This document shows positions 24,398 through 33,134 of a stretch of DNA of 64,000 nt, one piece after another. The DNA lies in contig CAWIEI010000033.1 in the NCBI GenBank assembly GCA_963834965.1, positions 186,001 to 250,000 on the forward strand. The letters run 5' to 3'. Source of the DNA: Fodinibacter sp963834965 (GTDB lineage Bacteria; Actinomycetota; Actinomycetes; Actinomycetales; Dermatophilaceae). Below the pieces are notes generated by a model that saw only the letters and a program-made list of their open reading frames with translations, was not told where the DNA came from and did not search any database. Position 1 is the stretch's first letter, and each line of letters opens with the position of its first letter. The translations under genes were made by a program, and so were the position numbers.

Positions 24398-25161
24398 TCA
24401 GAGGTCGTAGACCGCGCCGGACCGGGCGAGCTCGACGTCTCCGGGCCATACGGCGGCCGCCTGAGCCCGGCAGACCTCGGGGTCGTTCCAGGCCGGGATG
24501 TGGGTGAGCACCAGGCGCCCCACTCCCCCGGCGCGCACCGCCGCCGCCGCCGCCCGCGAGCCCGACAGGTGGATGCCGGCCACGACGTCGCGCCCGTCGA
24601 CGAACGCCGAGTCGGTGAGCGCGAGGTCGGCACCGTGCAGCAGCGGGGTGAGGTTGTCGCAGGCGTCGGTGTCACCGGTGAAGGCCAGCACCGCACCGTC
24701 GGCCTCGACCCGGTAGCCGTAGGCCTCGACCGGGTGGTTGACGGCGTACGGGGTGACGGTGAACGGGCCCACCGTGAACGGGACGGCATCGGCGACGACG
24801 GCGAAGTCGAAGTGGGCGTCCATGGCCCCCGGCTCCACGCCGTGGTACATCATCGCGACGCGCTGCGCCGTGCTGCTGGGGCCGTGCACCGGGAGCCGGC
24901 CTGGCACCGGGCCGGCTGGCCGGTAGCGCCGGGTGACGTAGAGGCCGCACAGGTCGACGGAGTGGTCGGGGTGCAGGTGGCTGAGCACGACGGCGTCGAG
25001 GTCGTCGGGAGCGAGGTGGCGCTGCAGCGCCCCGAGCGCGCCGCTGCCGAGGTCGAGCAGGAGGTTCCAGGTGCGCCCGCCGGCCGCGTGCTGCACCAGG
25101 TAGGAGGACGCAGGGGATTCCGGGCCGGCGAACGACCCGGAGCAGCCGACGACCGTGACCC

Positions 25162-25165
<4 letters not shown>
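24398..25165 (-). CDS. MBL-fold metallohydrolase
   Basis: 255 residues from GTG 25165, overlapping the murI stop by four bases. The beta-lactamase-fold metal motif is VLSHLHPDHSVDLCGLY (HxHxDH) near residue 62; further ligands are in PVEAYGYRVE (His nearby), AFTGDTDACDNL and LTHIPAWNDP. The pattern is close to the cyclic-phosphodiesterase/RNase Z-like branch. A cytoplasmic phosphodiesterase role is likely but the substrate is unknown. It lies between murI and rph, as in many actinobacteria. Confidence 0.88.
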
Positions 25166-25989
<824 letters not shown>

Positions 25990-26165
25990 GCGCACAGCCT
26001 AGGTGCGCGATCCGACCTCGCTTCCCCGTTGGGGCGCAGCGCACTGTGGCGCTCGTGACAGACTGACCGCCACATGGATCAGGTGGTCGCGGGAGTTACT
26101 GCAGCGCTCCGGAAGCTCCGTGGTGCGCGACACCGCGCTGCCCATCCCCGCCGCGGGCTGCGGCC

Positions 26166-27239
26166 GTGACAGTCCTGCTCACCGGGGGGGCCGGGTTCAT
26201 CGGCCAGCACCTGGCGCGCCACCTCGCGGCGGTGCGCTACGAGGTGGCGGCCGTCGACCTGCTGAACCGCCAGGTGCACGACGACCCCGATGCCGCCCGC
26301 GAGGCCTTCCCCGGCCACGTGGTCGTCGGTGATGTCGCCGACCGGCTGGTGTGGACCACGGCCGCGGCGCACGTGCGCCGCGTCGAGGCGCTCGTGCACC
26401 TGGCCGCCGAGACCGGTGCCGGGCGGTCGATGTACGAGGTCGACCGATACCACCGGGTCAACGTCGAGGGCACCCGCCGGGCCGCGGAGTTCGCCGTCGG
26501 TCACGGCATCCCCCTGGTCGTGATCAGCGCGCGGGCCGTCTACGGCGAGGGGCGCCACGAGTGCCCCGACCACCGGCCCACCTTCGGTCGTCCATGCTGC
26601 GCGGCCGCCACGCCCGCGCCGTCGCGCGAGGACGACCCGCACCACCCGGTGTCGGTCTACGGCGAGACCAAGTCGCTCGGGGAGTCGGTCGCCACCGCCG
26701 TCTGCGCCGACCGCGTCCCCCTGACGATCGTGCGCCCGCAGAACGTGATCGGCCCCGGCCAGGCGCTGCACAACCCCTACACCGGCGTGCTCGCCGCCTT
26801 CCTCGCAATGCTGCGCGAGGGGCGGCCGCTGACGGTCTACGGCCGCGGCCACCAGACCCGCGACTTCGTGCACGTCGACGACCTCGCCGCCCTGCTCACC
26901 CACCTGGTCTCGATGCCCCCCATCCCGGGCGAGCCACTCGTGCTCAACAGCGGCACCGGGGTGCGCACCTCACTGGTCGAGCTCGCCGGTCTCGCGGTCG
27001 ATGCCGCGCCTGTCCCCGGTGCCGGCACCGTGCGCGTCGAAGTGCGCCGGGCCGGCGACATCGAGCACGCGTGCGCCGACCTCACCCGCCTGACGGCGAT
27101 CGGCGCCCCGCGCCCGGCTCACTCGACCGCGCAGGCCGTTTACGACTTCGTTCGCTCCTCGTGGGACCGGCCGGGCAGCAAGGCCAGCGCGTGGGAGCAG
27201 GCCCTCGGTGAGCTGGGGGAGCGTGGGCTCACCTCGTGA
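26166..27239 (+). CDS. NAD-dependent nucleotide-sugar epimerase/dehydratase
   Basis: 357 residues from GTG 26166. Extended-SDR motifs: VLLTGGAGFIGQHLARHL, LVHLAAETGAGRSM, VSVYGETKSLGE (YxxxK, about residue 165), and IVRPQNVIGPG. The family modifies UDP-, GDP- or dTDP-sugars in the cytoplasm. It is the first gene of a glycan cluster with a GT4 transferase. A 31-residue frame (MDQVVAGVTAALRKLRGAR, 26074-26169) overlaps its start and could be a leader or a gene stump. Confidence 0.88.
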   Translation: MTVLLTGGAGFIGQHLARHLAAVRYEVAAVDLLNRQVHDDPDAAREAFPGHVVVGDVADRLVWTTAAAHVRRVEALVHLAAETGAGRSMYEVDRYHRVNVEGTRRAAEFAVGHGIPLVVISARAVYGEGRHECPDHRPTFGRPCCAAATPAPSREDDPHHPVSVYGETKSLGESVATAVCADRVPLTIVRPQNVIGPGQALHNPYTGVLAAFLAMLREGRPLTVYGRGHQTRDFVHVDDLAALLTHLVSMPPIPGEPLVLNSGTGVRTSLVELAGLAVDAAPVPGAGTVRVEVRRAGDIEHACADLTRLTAIGAPRPAHSTAQAVYDFVRSSWDRPGSKASAWEQALGELGERGLTS

Positions 27240-27373
27240 GCGACGACCCCCGTCCGCTGGTGCCCGACCCGGCCTCCCACGGTCACCGGCACCCGGCAGG
27301 TCGGGCCCGTACCCTCGCCGAGCACACCTTCGTGCACCGCGCCCGCGACCTGGAGGCCCTGTGGACGGACTGA
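27236..27373 (+). pseudogene. Probable C-terminal stump of a glycosyltransferase
   Basis: A 45-residue frame opens at a GTG overlapping the epimerase stop (GTGA) and ends GRARTLAEHTFVHRARDLEALW. That ending (A-x-HT-x-x-HRA-x-x-L) is the closing helix of CgeB-like/GT4 glycosyltransferases. No catalytic domain precedes it, so most of the gene appears to be deleted. The stump may still be translated by coupling and passes ribosomes to the next gene, whose GTG at 27361 lies inside it. Confidence 0.5.
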
Positions 27374-28416
27374 CCCACCCCCGAGACCTGGCGGCCTGGC
27401 ACCGCTGGCAGGCCAAGCAGCAGCCGTTCGGCCGACGGGCCCAGCAGATGTTCGGCGTGCTGCGCGACATCGCCCGACCCGACGGGCACGCCGGCTCCGC
27501 AGTGCTCACCCGGGGCGGCCCGGACCCGCGAGTGCTGGTCTGCCTGGAGTCCCGCTCTCCCTCCTCGGTGCGGGCCCTCCTTGACCCAGTACGCCACCTC
27601 GACCCCGGTGAGGTCGCCGTCGTGGCCCGGACCGGGGTCACCGACCTGCTCCCTCCTGGCTCGTGGACGGAGACCACCGGCTTTGCGCCGGACGTCGTCG
27701 CCAGCAACGTCGGGGGCGAGACCGTGGTGCTGTCGGCCGGCCACCACCTGCCACTCAGCCGGCTCGCGAACGAGGCCTGCGCCCCCGCGCGCTTCCTCAC
27801 CGTCCAGCACGGGTTGATCACGCCGGCCGCCCCTCCGCTGGCCGCCGCGACGATCCTGCTCGCCTGGAGCGAGGCGGACGCGGCGTTCTGGCGCTGCGGG
27901 CGCGACGACGTCGGCTCGGTGGTGGTCGGCTCCCAGCTGGTCTGGGAGGCAGCCGAGCCACCGCCCGCCATCCTCGACCCGGCGGCCGCCCCGGTCTTCC
28001 TCGGCCAGCCGCCCGGCGCGGAGCTGCCCCGGCAGGTGCTGGCCCGGGCCGCTGAGGACTTCTGCCGGGCCGAGGGGGCCACCTACCGCCCGCACCCCTT
28101 CGAGCACGACCGCCGCTCGCTGGCGACGCACGCCCGCTGGGAGGCGGAGGGCATTCCCATCGACCGTTCCGGCATCCCGCTGCGCGAGCTCGGCGCCCCG
28201 GTGGTCAGCGTGTTCTCCACCGGCGTGCTCGAGGCCGCGGCCGCGGGGCTGCCGGCGTGGGTGACCCTGGCCGATCCGCCGACCTGGCTGCGCGAGTTCT
28301 GGGGGCGCTACGCCTTCGCACCCTGGGGTGGGCCCGGGACCGCCGCCCCGAAGCGGCCACAGGTCGAGCCCTCACGAGCCGTCGCGGCCGTCGTACAGGG
28401 GATGATGACCGGGTGA
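27361..28416 (+). CDS. Uncharacterised protein of the glycan cluster
   Basis: 351 residues from GTG 27361 with GGAGG four bases upstream; in-frame extension further left reads through the stump. Recognisable features: HLPLSRLANEACAPARFL, FLTVQHGLITPAAPPLA, AWSEADAAFWRCGRDDVGSV and VFSTGVLEAAAAGLPAWV. This two-lobed layout with a late S-x-x-x-E-A-A-x-x-G-x-P motif resembles GT-B type or polysaccharide-export/glycerophosphotransferase proteins, so a transferase role is plausible. No signal peptide. The family was not identified. Confidence 0.7.
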   Translation: MDGLTHPRDLAAWHRWQAKQQPFGRRAQQMFGVLRDIARPDGHAGSAVLTRGGPDPRVLVCLESRSPSSVRALLDPVRHLDPGEVAVVARTGVTDLLPPGSWTETTGFAPDVVASNVGGETVVLSAGHHLPLSRLANEACAPARFLTVQHGLITPAAPPLAAATILLAWSEADAAFWRCGRDDVGSVVVGSQLVWEAAEPPPAILDPAAAPVFLGQPPGAELPRQVLARAAEDFCRAEGATYRPHPFEHDRRSLATHARWEAEGIPIDRSGIPLRELGAPVVSVFSTGVLEAAAAGLPAWVTLADPPTWLREFWGRYAFAPWGGPGTAAPKRPQVEPSRAVAAVVQGMMTG

Positions 28417-28435
28417 GGATCGTGCGGACCGCGCC

Positions 28436-29467
28436 ATGAGCGGCTTCGTGCTGGCCGCCAACAACGGCGAGATCGGCGGCGGCGAGGTGATGCTGCTGGC
28501 GGTGGCCGAGGCGCTGCGGACCCTGGGCCACGACGTGCAGGTGGTGGCGCCGCGCGGCGGGCGCGAGGGGGTCGCCGAGGCGGCTCGGGCCGCGGGCTTC
28601 CCCGCCACTGACATGTCGTCCGGGCGCCGGCAGTACGTCTCGGAGCTGCGCGCCTGGCGCGCGACGAACGCGGCCGGCATCTTGTGGTGCAACGGGCTGG
28701 CGCCTGCCTTCGCGACCACCGGGCGCGGTGACCGGATCGTGCACCTGCACCAGGAGCCGGCGGGGGTCAACGCGATGGCGGCCCGGGTCGCCCGTCGCGG
28801 CGCGGTGGTGACGCTCGTGCCGTCGGAGTCGATGGCGGCCGCAGTGCCCGGCGCACGGGTGCTGTGGAACTGGGTCGAGCCGGTGGTGACCCGGCCCCGC
28901 CCCGCCGAGCACACCGGGCAGCGCTGGGTCGGCTACCTCGGCCGGCACTCGGTGGACAAGGGGATGGTCACCCTCGCCGCCGGGCTGGCCGAGCTCGAGC
29001 GCGCCGACCCGGGCCGCTACCGCCTGCTGCTGGCCGGCGAGGGTCGCTTCGCCCCGCCGGAGGACAGCGCCCCCATCCGCAAGGCCCTGGCGCCCGTGGA
29101 CCACCTCGTCGAGCGGCCGGGCTGGATCTCGCGGGACGACTTCTTCTCGTCCATCGACGTCGCCGTCTTTCCCTCGCAGTGGGCCGAGCCGTTCGGGCTG
29201 GTGGCCGCCGAGGCGATGTCCTCGCGCACCCCGTTCGTGATCTCGGATGCCGGGGCACTGGCCGAGGTCGCCGGGCCGGAGCACCCGTGGGTCACGCCCA
29301 AAGGGGATGCCGTCGCCCTCGCGGCCGCTGTCGAGTCGGTGTTCGACGCCGGGCCGGACCGCATGGTGGAGGTGCTCGACCGCGGGTACGCCCGGTGGCT
29401 CGAGCACTTCTCGCCCGCCGCGGGCCTGGCCCGCGTGGCGGCACTCCTCGACGAGCTCGGGCTCTGA
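28436..29467 (+). CDS. Glycosyltransferase family 4 protein
   Basis: 343 residues of GT-B fold. The N-terminal lobe has NNGEIGGGEVMLLAVAEALR (glycine-rich loop). The C-terminal donor lobe has RWVGYLGRHSVDKGMVTLAA, LLLAGEGRF and AEPFGLVAAEAMSSRTPFV, with the E-x7-E donor-binding motif near residue 255. It transfers a sugar from a nucleotide donor, probably to a lipid-linked or cell-wall glycan at the inner membrane face. It starts 19 bases after the previous stop. Confidence 0.88.
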   Translation: MSGFVLAANNGEIGGGEVMLLAVAEALRTLGHDVQVVAPRGGREGVAEAARAAGFPATDMSSGRRQYVSELRAWRATNAAGILWCNGLAPAFATTGRGDRIVHLHQEPAGVNAMAARVARRGAVVTLVPSESMAAAVPGARVLWNWVEPVVTRPRPAEHTGQRWVGYLGRHSVDKGMVTLAAGLAELERADPGRYRLLLAGEGRFAPPEDSAPIRKALAPVDHLVERPGWISRDDFFSSIDVAVFPSQWAEPFGLVAAEAMSSRTPFVISDAGALAEVAGPEHPWVTPKGDAVALAAAVESVFDAGPDRMVEVLDRGYARWLEHFSPAAGLARVAALLDELGL

Positions 29468-29567
29468 AGCCAGCATCGCCCGGGCCCTGCGTACGCGCTC
29501 ATCGACGATCGCACGCCTGGGCGGCGCGCCAGCCGAAAGAGGCTCGCGCCGACAAGTCCCCTCCAGG

Positions 29568-29636
29568 CGCTATTGGATGCTTACCCTCGGTGAGCAACTT
29601 TGAAAGTTGCATCCTGGTGGCGAGCATCCAATAGCG
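29568..29636. repeat. Nested inverted repeats between convergent genes
   Basis: CGCTATTGGATGCT (29568-29581) pairs perfectly with AGCATCCAATAGCG (29623-29636). Inside lies a second perfect palindrome, GCAACTTT-G-AAAGTTGC (29594-29610). The 69-base block is noticeably AT-richer than its surroundings. A bidirectional terminator for the glycan cluster and the DUF2017 gene is one reading; a small mobile-repeat unit is another. Confidence 0.6.
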
Positions 29637-29745
29637 TCCGGAACAGACATCCTTCGGAGGCTAGGTACCCGTCATCCGGAGGAACCGAAGTTCATGACCA
29701 GCACACCGGTGAGTACCGGGCCGGGATCCGAAACCCCTCCCACGC

Positions 29746-30357
29746 CTACCCGTCGAGCATGGCCGAGGCCAGCGTCTCCTGGAGCCAGGTGAGGAAGTCG
29801 TAGACCGCCAGCGCGTAACCCAGCGGGTCGTCCGGGTCGAGGTCCTGGGCCGCGGCCTCCAGCACCTCGACGTCGTCGTCGGTGCGCAGCCCCATCCGCT
29901 CGCCGAGCACGAGCCGCACGTCGGTGAGCGCGGTGAGCACCGCTCGGGCCTGGCCGGCATCCAGCCGCAGCTTGTCGTCGCTGCGCAGCAGGTCGGCGGC
30001 GGTCTGCAGCGCCGCGGCCTTGCGCTGGCGCAGCCCCGTCTCAGTCAGCCGGCGGAACTCGGCGGCCACCTCGTCGTCCTGCCGGTTGGCGGTCGGCAGC
30101 AGACGGTCCAGGGCTGGGTCGCGCCGTGCCTCGTCGGGGTCGAGGTCGGCCTGGTCCTCGGCGGCGACCGTCACCCCCATCCCCAGGCCCGCGACGATCG
30201 ACGCGAAGTCATCGCCCTCGGGCGCCGGGGCCGGAGGGTCGAGCAGGTCGTGCACCTGGTCCATCAGGCCCGCGACGGTGGCCCGCTCCAGCGGGTCGAG
30301 CTGAGCCACGTAGTGGGCGCGCGCACCGTGCCCCTTGCGCCGGAAGCCGCGCGCCAT
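29746..30357 (-). CDS. DUF2017 protein (AosR-like regulator)
   Basis: 203 residues from ATG 30357 (MARGFRRKGHGARAHYVAQL). Family hallmarks are present: PLERATVAGLMDQVHDLLD, DPALDRLLPTANRQDDEVA, EFRRLTETGLRQRKAAAL and YDFLTWLQETL at the end. DUF2017 includes the mycobacterial oxidative-stress regulator AosR. The start overlaps the clpS stop by one base (TGATG), and the clpS-DUF2017 pair is conserved across actinobacteria, suggesting a link to regulated proteolysis. Confidence 0.88.
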   Translation of the reverse strand: MARGFRRKGHGARAHYVAQLDPLERATVAGLMDQVHDLLDPPAPAPEGDDFASIVAGLGMGVTVAAEDQADLDPDEARRDPALDRLLPTANRQDDEVAAEFRRLTETGLRQRKAAALQTAADLLRSDDKLRLDAGQARAVLTALTDVRLVLGERMGLRTDDDVEVLEAAAQDLDPDDPLGYALAVYDFLTWLQETLASAMLDG

Positions 30358-30647
30358 CACTCGTCCTTCTGGAAGGTGGCCCACAGCCCGTAGCCGTGCA
30401 GCGCCTCGGTGTCGGCCTCCATCGCCTCGCGGGTGCCGTTCGCGACGACGGCGCGGCCCTGGGTGTGCACGTCCATCATCAGCTTCTCCGACTTCTCCCG
30501 GGAGTAGGCGAAGTGGTTCTGCAGCACCCACGTCACGTACGACATCAGGTTGACCGGGTCGTTCCAGACGATGGTGATCCACGGGGTGTCCGGGGCCACG
30601 TCACCGCCGGTGGCGGTGACCTCCTCCTGCACGGGCGCGAGCGACAC
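30357..30647 (-). CDS. clpS: ATP-dependent Clp protease adaptor ClpS
   Basis: 96 residues from GTG 30647. The N-degron pocket is visible: WITIVWNDPVNLMSYVTWVL (N-D-P motif), KLMMDVHTQGRAVVANG, and ETEALHGYGLWATF-like C-terminus. ClpS delivers N-end-rule substrates to ClpAP/ClpCP. A TATCCT box (30654-30659) lies six bases before the GTG with no Shine-Dalgarno, fitting a leaderless message. Confidence 0.93.
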   Translation of the reverse strand: MSLAPVQEEVTATGGDVAPDTPWITIVWNDPVNLMSYVTWVLQNHFAYSREKSEKLMMDVHTQGRAVVANGTREAMEADTEALHGYGLWATFQKDE

Positions 30648-30691
30648 GGAGCAAGGATAGGCGGGTCAGGGCACCTCGCCGACCGGGGCCG

Positions 30692-31078
30692 TCACTGCGG
30701 GCGGTCGCCCCCCGATCGAGCCGAGCGCTCACGGCTCAGGTACCGCACCGGGATGCCGAGCGACTGCGCGTAGGCGATCTCGCGTCGGGTCGACTCCCCC
30801 AGGTAGCCGCCCGGGTCCACGACGTACACCTCGTCGGCCATCCGGATCTTCTGGAAGTGCACGGCGCCGAGCCTCGCCTTCAGGTCCGAGGTGTCGGCGA
30901 CCCAGTCACAGCCGGGCAGTTCGGGCAGGGCGAACATCCCGACGCTGATCACGACGCACCCCTGCATCGTGAGGCGCTGGTTGACCTCCGCGAACTGAGC
31001 CTGAAACCGCGTCGAGCCGCACAGGGTGACGACCTTCGCGTCACCCTGAGCCGGCTGCCGCGCCGGGGCGTCACTCAC
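30692..31078 (-). CDS. Nucleoside 2-deoxyribosyltransferase-like protein
   Basis: 128 residues from GTG 31078, overlapping the hmgA stop. The core reads AKVVTLCGSTRFQAQFAEVN, QRLTMQGCVVISVGMF, KIRMADEVYVVDPGGYLGES and TRREIAYAQSLGIPV, the Rossmann-like layout of the DUF4406/nucleoside deoxyribosyltransferase group. Those proteins bind nucleosides or nucleotides; here the substrate is unknown. Its tight coupling to homogentisate dioxygenase is unexpected for this family. Confidence 0.8.
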   Translation of the reverse strand: MSDAPARQPAQGDAKVVTLCGSTRFQAQFAEVNQRLTMQGCVVISVGMFALPELPGCDWVADTSDLKARLGAVHFQKIRMADEVYVVDPGGYLGESTRREIAYAQSLGIPVRYLSRERSARSGGDRPQ

Positions 31079-32322
31079 CCGCGGCTGCGGTTCCAGCTGC
31101 CGGCGTACGCGCCGTCGTCGCAGGCGCGACCGGCCTCGCCGAGCTCGAGCGGGCGGAAGGTGTCGACCATGACGGCGAGCTCGTCGAAGTAGTGCTTGCC
31201 GATCGACGCCTCCGCGGCGCCGGGCTGCGGCCCGTGGGCGTGGCCGCCCGGGTGCAGCGAGACCGAGCCCTTCCCGATGCCGCTCCCCTTGCGCGCCTCG
31301 TAGTCGCCGTCGACGTAGAACATGACCTCGTCGCTGTCGACGTTGGAGTGGTAGTAGGGCACCGGGATGGAGAGCGGGTGGTAGTCGACCTTGCGCGGCA
31401 CGAAGTTGCACACCACGAAGTTCCAGCCCTCGAAGACCTGGTGGGCCGGCGGTGGCTGGTGGATGCGGCCCGTGATCGGCTCGTAGTCGGCCACGTTGAA
31501 CACGTAGGGGTAGAGGCAGCCGTCCCAGCCCACGACGTCGAGCGGGTGGAAGGGCAGCACGTGCACCGTGCCGACGATGCCCCCGCTGGATGCCGGGCCG
31601 CCGCCGCGGTGCTTGATGAAGACCTCGGTCTCGTCGTCGGGCGCCTCCCCCACGTCCTCGGCGAGCAGCGGGCCCTGCGGCCCGCGCAGGTCGCGCTCGC
31701 AGTAGGGGCTGTGCTCGAGCAGCTGGCCGTACTTGCTGAGGTAGCGCTTCGGCGGCGAGATGTGGCTGCTCGCCTCGATGCAGATGGTGCGCAGCGGCTC
31801 CTTGGTCGAGCGCCTCGGCAGCCAGCGGTGGGTGGTGGCCCGCGGGATGATGACGTAGTCGCCCTCGCCTACCTCGAAGGCCCCGAAAACGGTCTCGACC
31901 CGGGCGCGGCCACGCTCGACGTAGACACACTCGTCGCCGATGCCGTTGCGGTACCACGGGCTGGGCGCGCCGGCCACGGCATACGACAGGCGCACGTCAC
32001 CGTTGCCGAGCAGCAGGCGACGGCCGGTGACCACGTCGGTGTCCTTGACCGCCTTGGCCGGGAAGAGGTCGTGCGGTGTGAGGTGGCGCGGCAGCAACGG
32101 GTGGTTGGCGGTCGTGCTCAGGTCGCCGATGCTCCATTCGCGGTACTCGGCCACGGTCGAGGGGATGTTGCGGTGGTAGAGCAGGCTGGAGTCGCTGCTG
32201 AAGCCCTCCTCGCCCATGAGCTCCTCGTAGTAGAGCTCACCCACCTTGCCCCGAGGGGCCGGCCGCCGGTGCTGGGTGTGCCGCTTCGGGGGGATGCTGC
32301 CCATCGCCTGGTAGTGCGCCAC
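31075..32322 (-). CDS. hmgA: Homogentisate 1,2-dioxygenase
   Basis: 415 residues from GTG 32322 (MAHYQAMGSIPPKRHTQHR), chosen because it aligns with the usual family start and has GAGGTGG upstream. Cupin iron-site residues are visible: VPYYHSNVDSDEVMFYVDGD and SLHPGGHAHGP. It opens the homogentisate ring to maleylacetoacetate with O2 and Fe(II) in tyrosine/phenylalanine catabolism. hppD and fahA in the same 8 kb supply the flanking steps. Divergent from 32538. Confidence 0.93.
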   Translation of the reverse strand: MAHYQAMGSIPPKRHTQHRRPAPRGKVGELYYEELMGEEGFSSDSSLLYHRNIPSTVAEYREWSIGDLSTTANHPLLPRHLTPHDLFPAKAVKDTDVVTGRRLLLGNGDVRLSYAVAGAPSPWYRNGIGDECVYVERGRARVETVFGAFEVGEGDYVIIPRATTHRWLPRRSTKEPLRTICIEASSHISPPKRYLSKYGQLLEHSPYCERDLRGPQGPLLAEDVGEAPDDETEVFIKHRGGGPASSGGIVGTVHVLPFHPLDVVGWDGCLYPYVFNVADYEPITGRIHQPPPAHQVFEGWNFVVCNFVPRKVDYHPLSIPVPYYHSNVDSDEVMFYVDGDYEARKGSGIGKGSVSLHPGGHAHGPQPGAAEASIGKHYFDELAVMVDTFRPLELGEAGRACDDGAYAGSWNRSRG

Positions 32323-32537
32323 TGCTGCTGTCCACCTCGTCGTGGTCGGTTCGGGGCTCCCCCCGCGTGCGTGTCCGAGCAGGGTATGCCGGGACGCGGG
32401 TCGGTGGCATCCCTGAGCCGGCGCGACGGCACAAGTGCCAGAACTGAACAGCGCCGGGCGGGTGTGACCCGACAGAGTGCCCAGTGCGCGGGTCCGCCGG
32501 CGCGCAGGTGTCACCGGGCCTCGGCACAATGGGTCGC

Positions 32538-32906
32538 ATGGAGTGGTGGGTGGCGGCGCTGTCCTTCGTCGGGGGCCTGGCCGGTGCGGGGGCGGCCGGC
32601 TGGGTTGCCCTGCGCGGGCAGACTCAGGATGCCCGCGGCGAGTGGCGGCGGCGGCTCGACGCGGCGATCGAGCTGGTCACGGCCGACACCTCGGTCGAGC
32701 GGCAGATCGGCGACGAGCTGCTCGCCGACCTCATCGCGTCCGACCTCGGCAGCGACGAGGACCGCACCCTGGCCCGGCGGATCGCCCGCATCCGGCTCGG
32801 CGAGCAGCTGGTCGAACGCGCCAGGGGTGCGGCGGCGGTGGACCTCGCCCTGCTCCCGGGTGACAATGGTGACGACGGCGGGGAGAAGGAAGAGGAGCAG
32901 CAGTGA
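32538..32906 (+). CDS. Small membrane-anchored protein of unknown function
   Basis: 122 residues from ATG 32538 (an ATG nine bases earlier is possible). A single N-terminal membrane helix (WWVAALSFVGGLAGAGAAGW) is followed by a cytoplasmic helical region (EWRRRLDAAIELVTADTSVE, then SDEDRTLARRIARIRLGEQL) and an acidic tail. The pattern is common in actinobacterial proteins next to a tiny coupled partner. CACAAT lies seven bases before the ATG. The stop overlaps the next start (GTGA). Confidence 0.65.
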   Translation: MEWWVAALSFVGGLAGAGAAGWVALRGQTQDARGEWRRRLDAAIELVTADTSVERQIGDELLADLIASDLGSDEDRTLARRIARIRLGEQLVERARGAAAVDLALLPGDNGDDGGEKEEEQQ

Positions 32907-33064
32907 CGGCAGCGACCCAACCCAACGGCATGATGCGGCTTCCTTCGTCCACCGTGCGCCTGGCCCGGGCCCTGGTCCGCGACGCCAAGCGCCGTGGCAC
33001 CCGCGAGAACCCCCGCGTCGAGGACGTCGCCAACACCCGCCTCCCTGACGACCCCACCGGCTGA
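32903..33064 (+). CDS. 53-residue coupled protein of unknown function
   Basis: It starts at a GTG overlapping the previous stop, with AGGAG seven bases upstream. The product (VTAATQPNGMMRLPSSTVRL, then ARALVRDAKRRGTRENPR) is small and basic with one predicted helix and no membrane segment. No family recognised. Coupling to the membrane protein before it suggests the two work together. Confidence 0.6.
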   Translation: MTAATQPNGMMRLPSSTVRLARALVRDAKRRGTRENPRVEDVANTRLPDDPTG

Positions 33065-33134
33065 CCACCTCGGGGGCCAGCCGACCGCCCACACCCAGCA
33101 CCTCGGGGCGGGTGCCAGCCGGTAGCGTGCGGGC

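Noticed and set aside
26074..26169. 31-residue frame (MDQVVAGVTAALRKLRG) before the epimerase
   Set aside because: It overlaps the epimerase start neatly but has no ribosome binding site and no similarity; kept only as a remark in the epimerase entry.
29568..29636. Nested inverted repeat considered as an integron attC site
   Set aside because: The inner palindrome resembles AAC/GTT cores only superficially; the outer ends lack the attC consensus and no integron integrase or cassette is nearby.
31192..33048. A 618-residue rightward frame over hmgA and 32538-33064
   Set aside because: It is the complement of the dioxygenase gene and then runs across several real gene starts in another frame.
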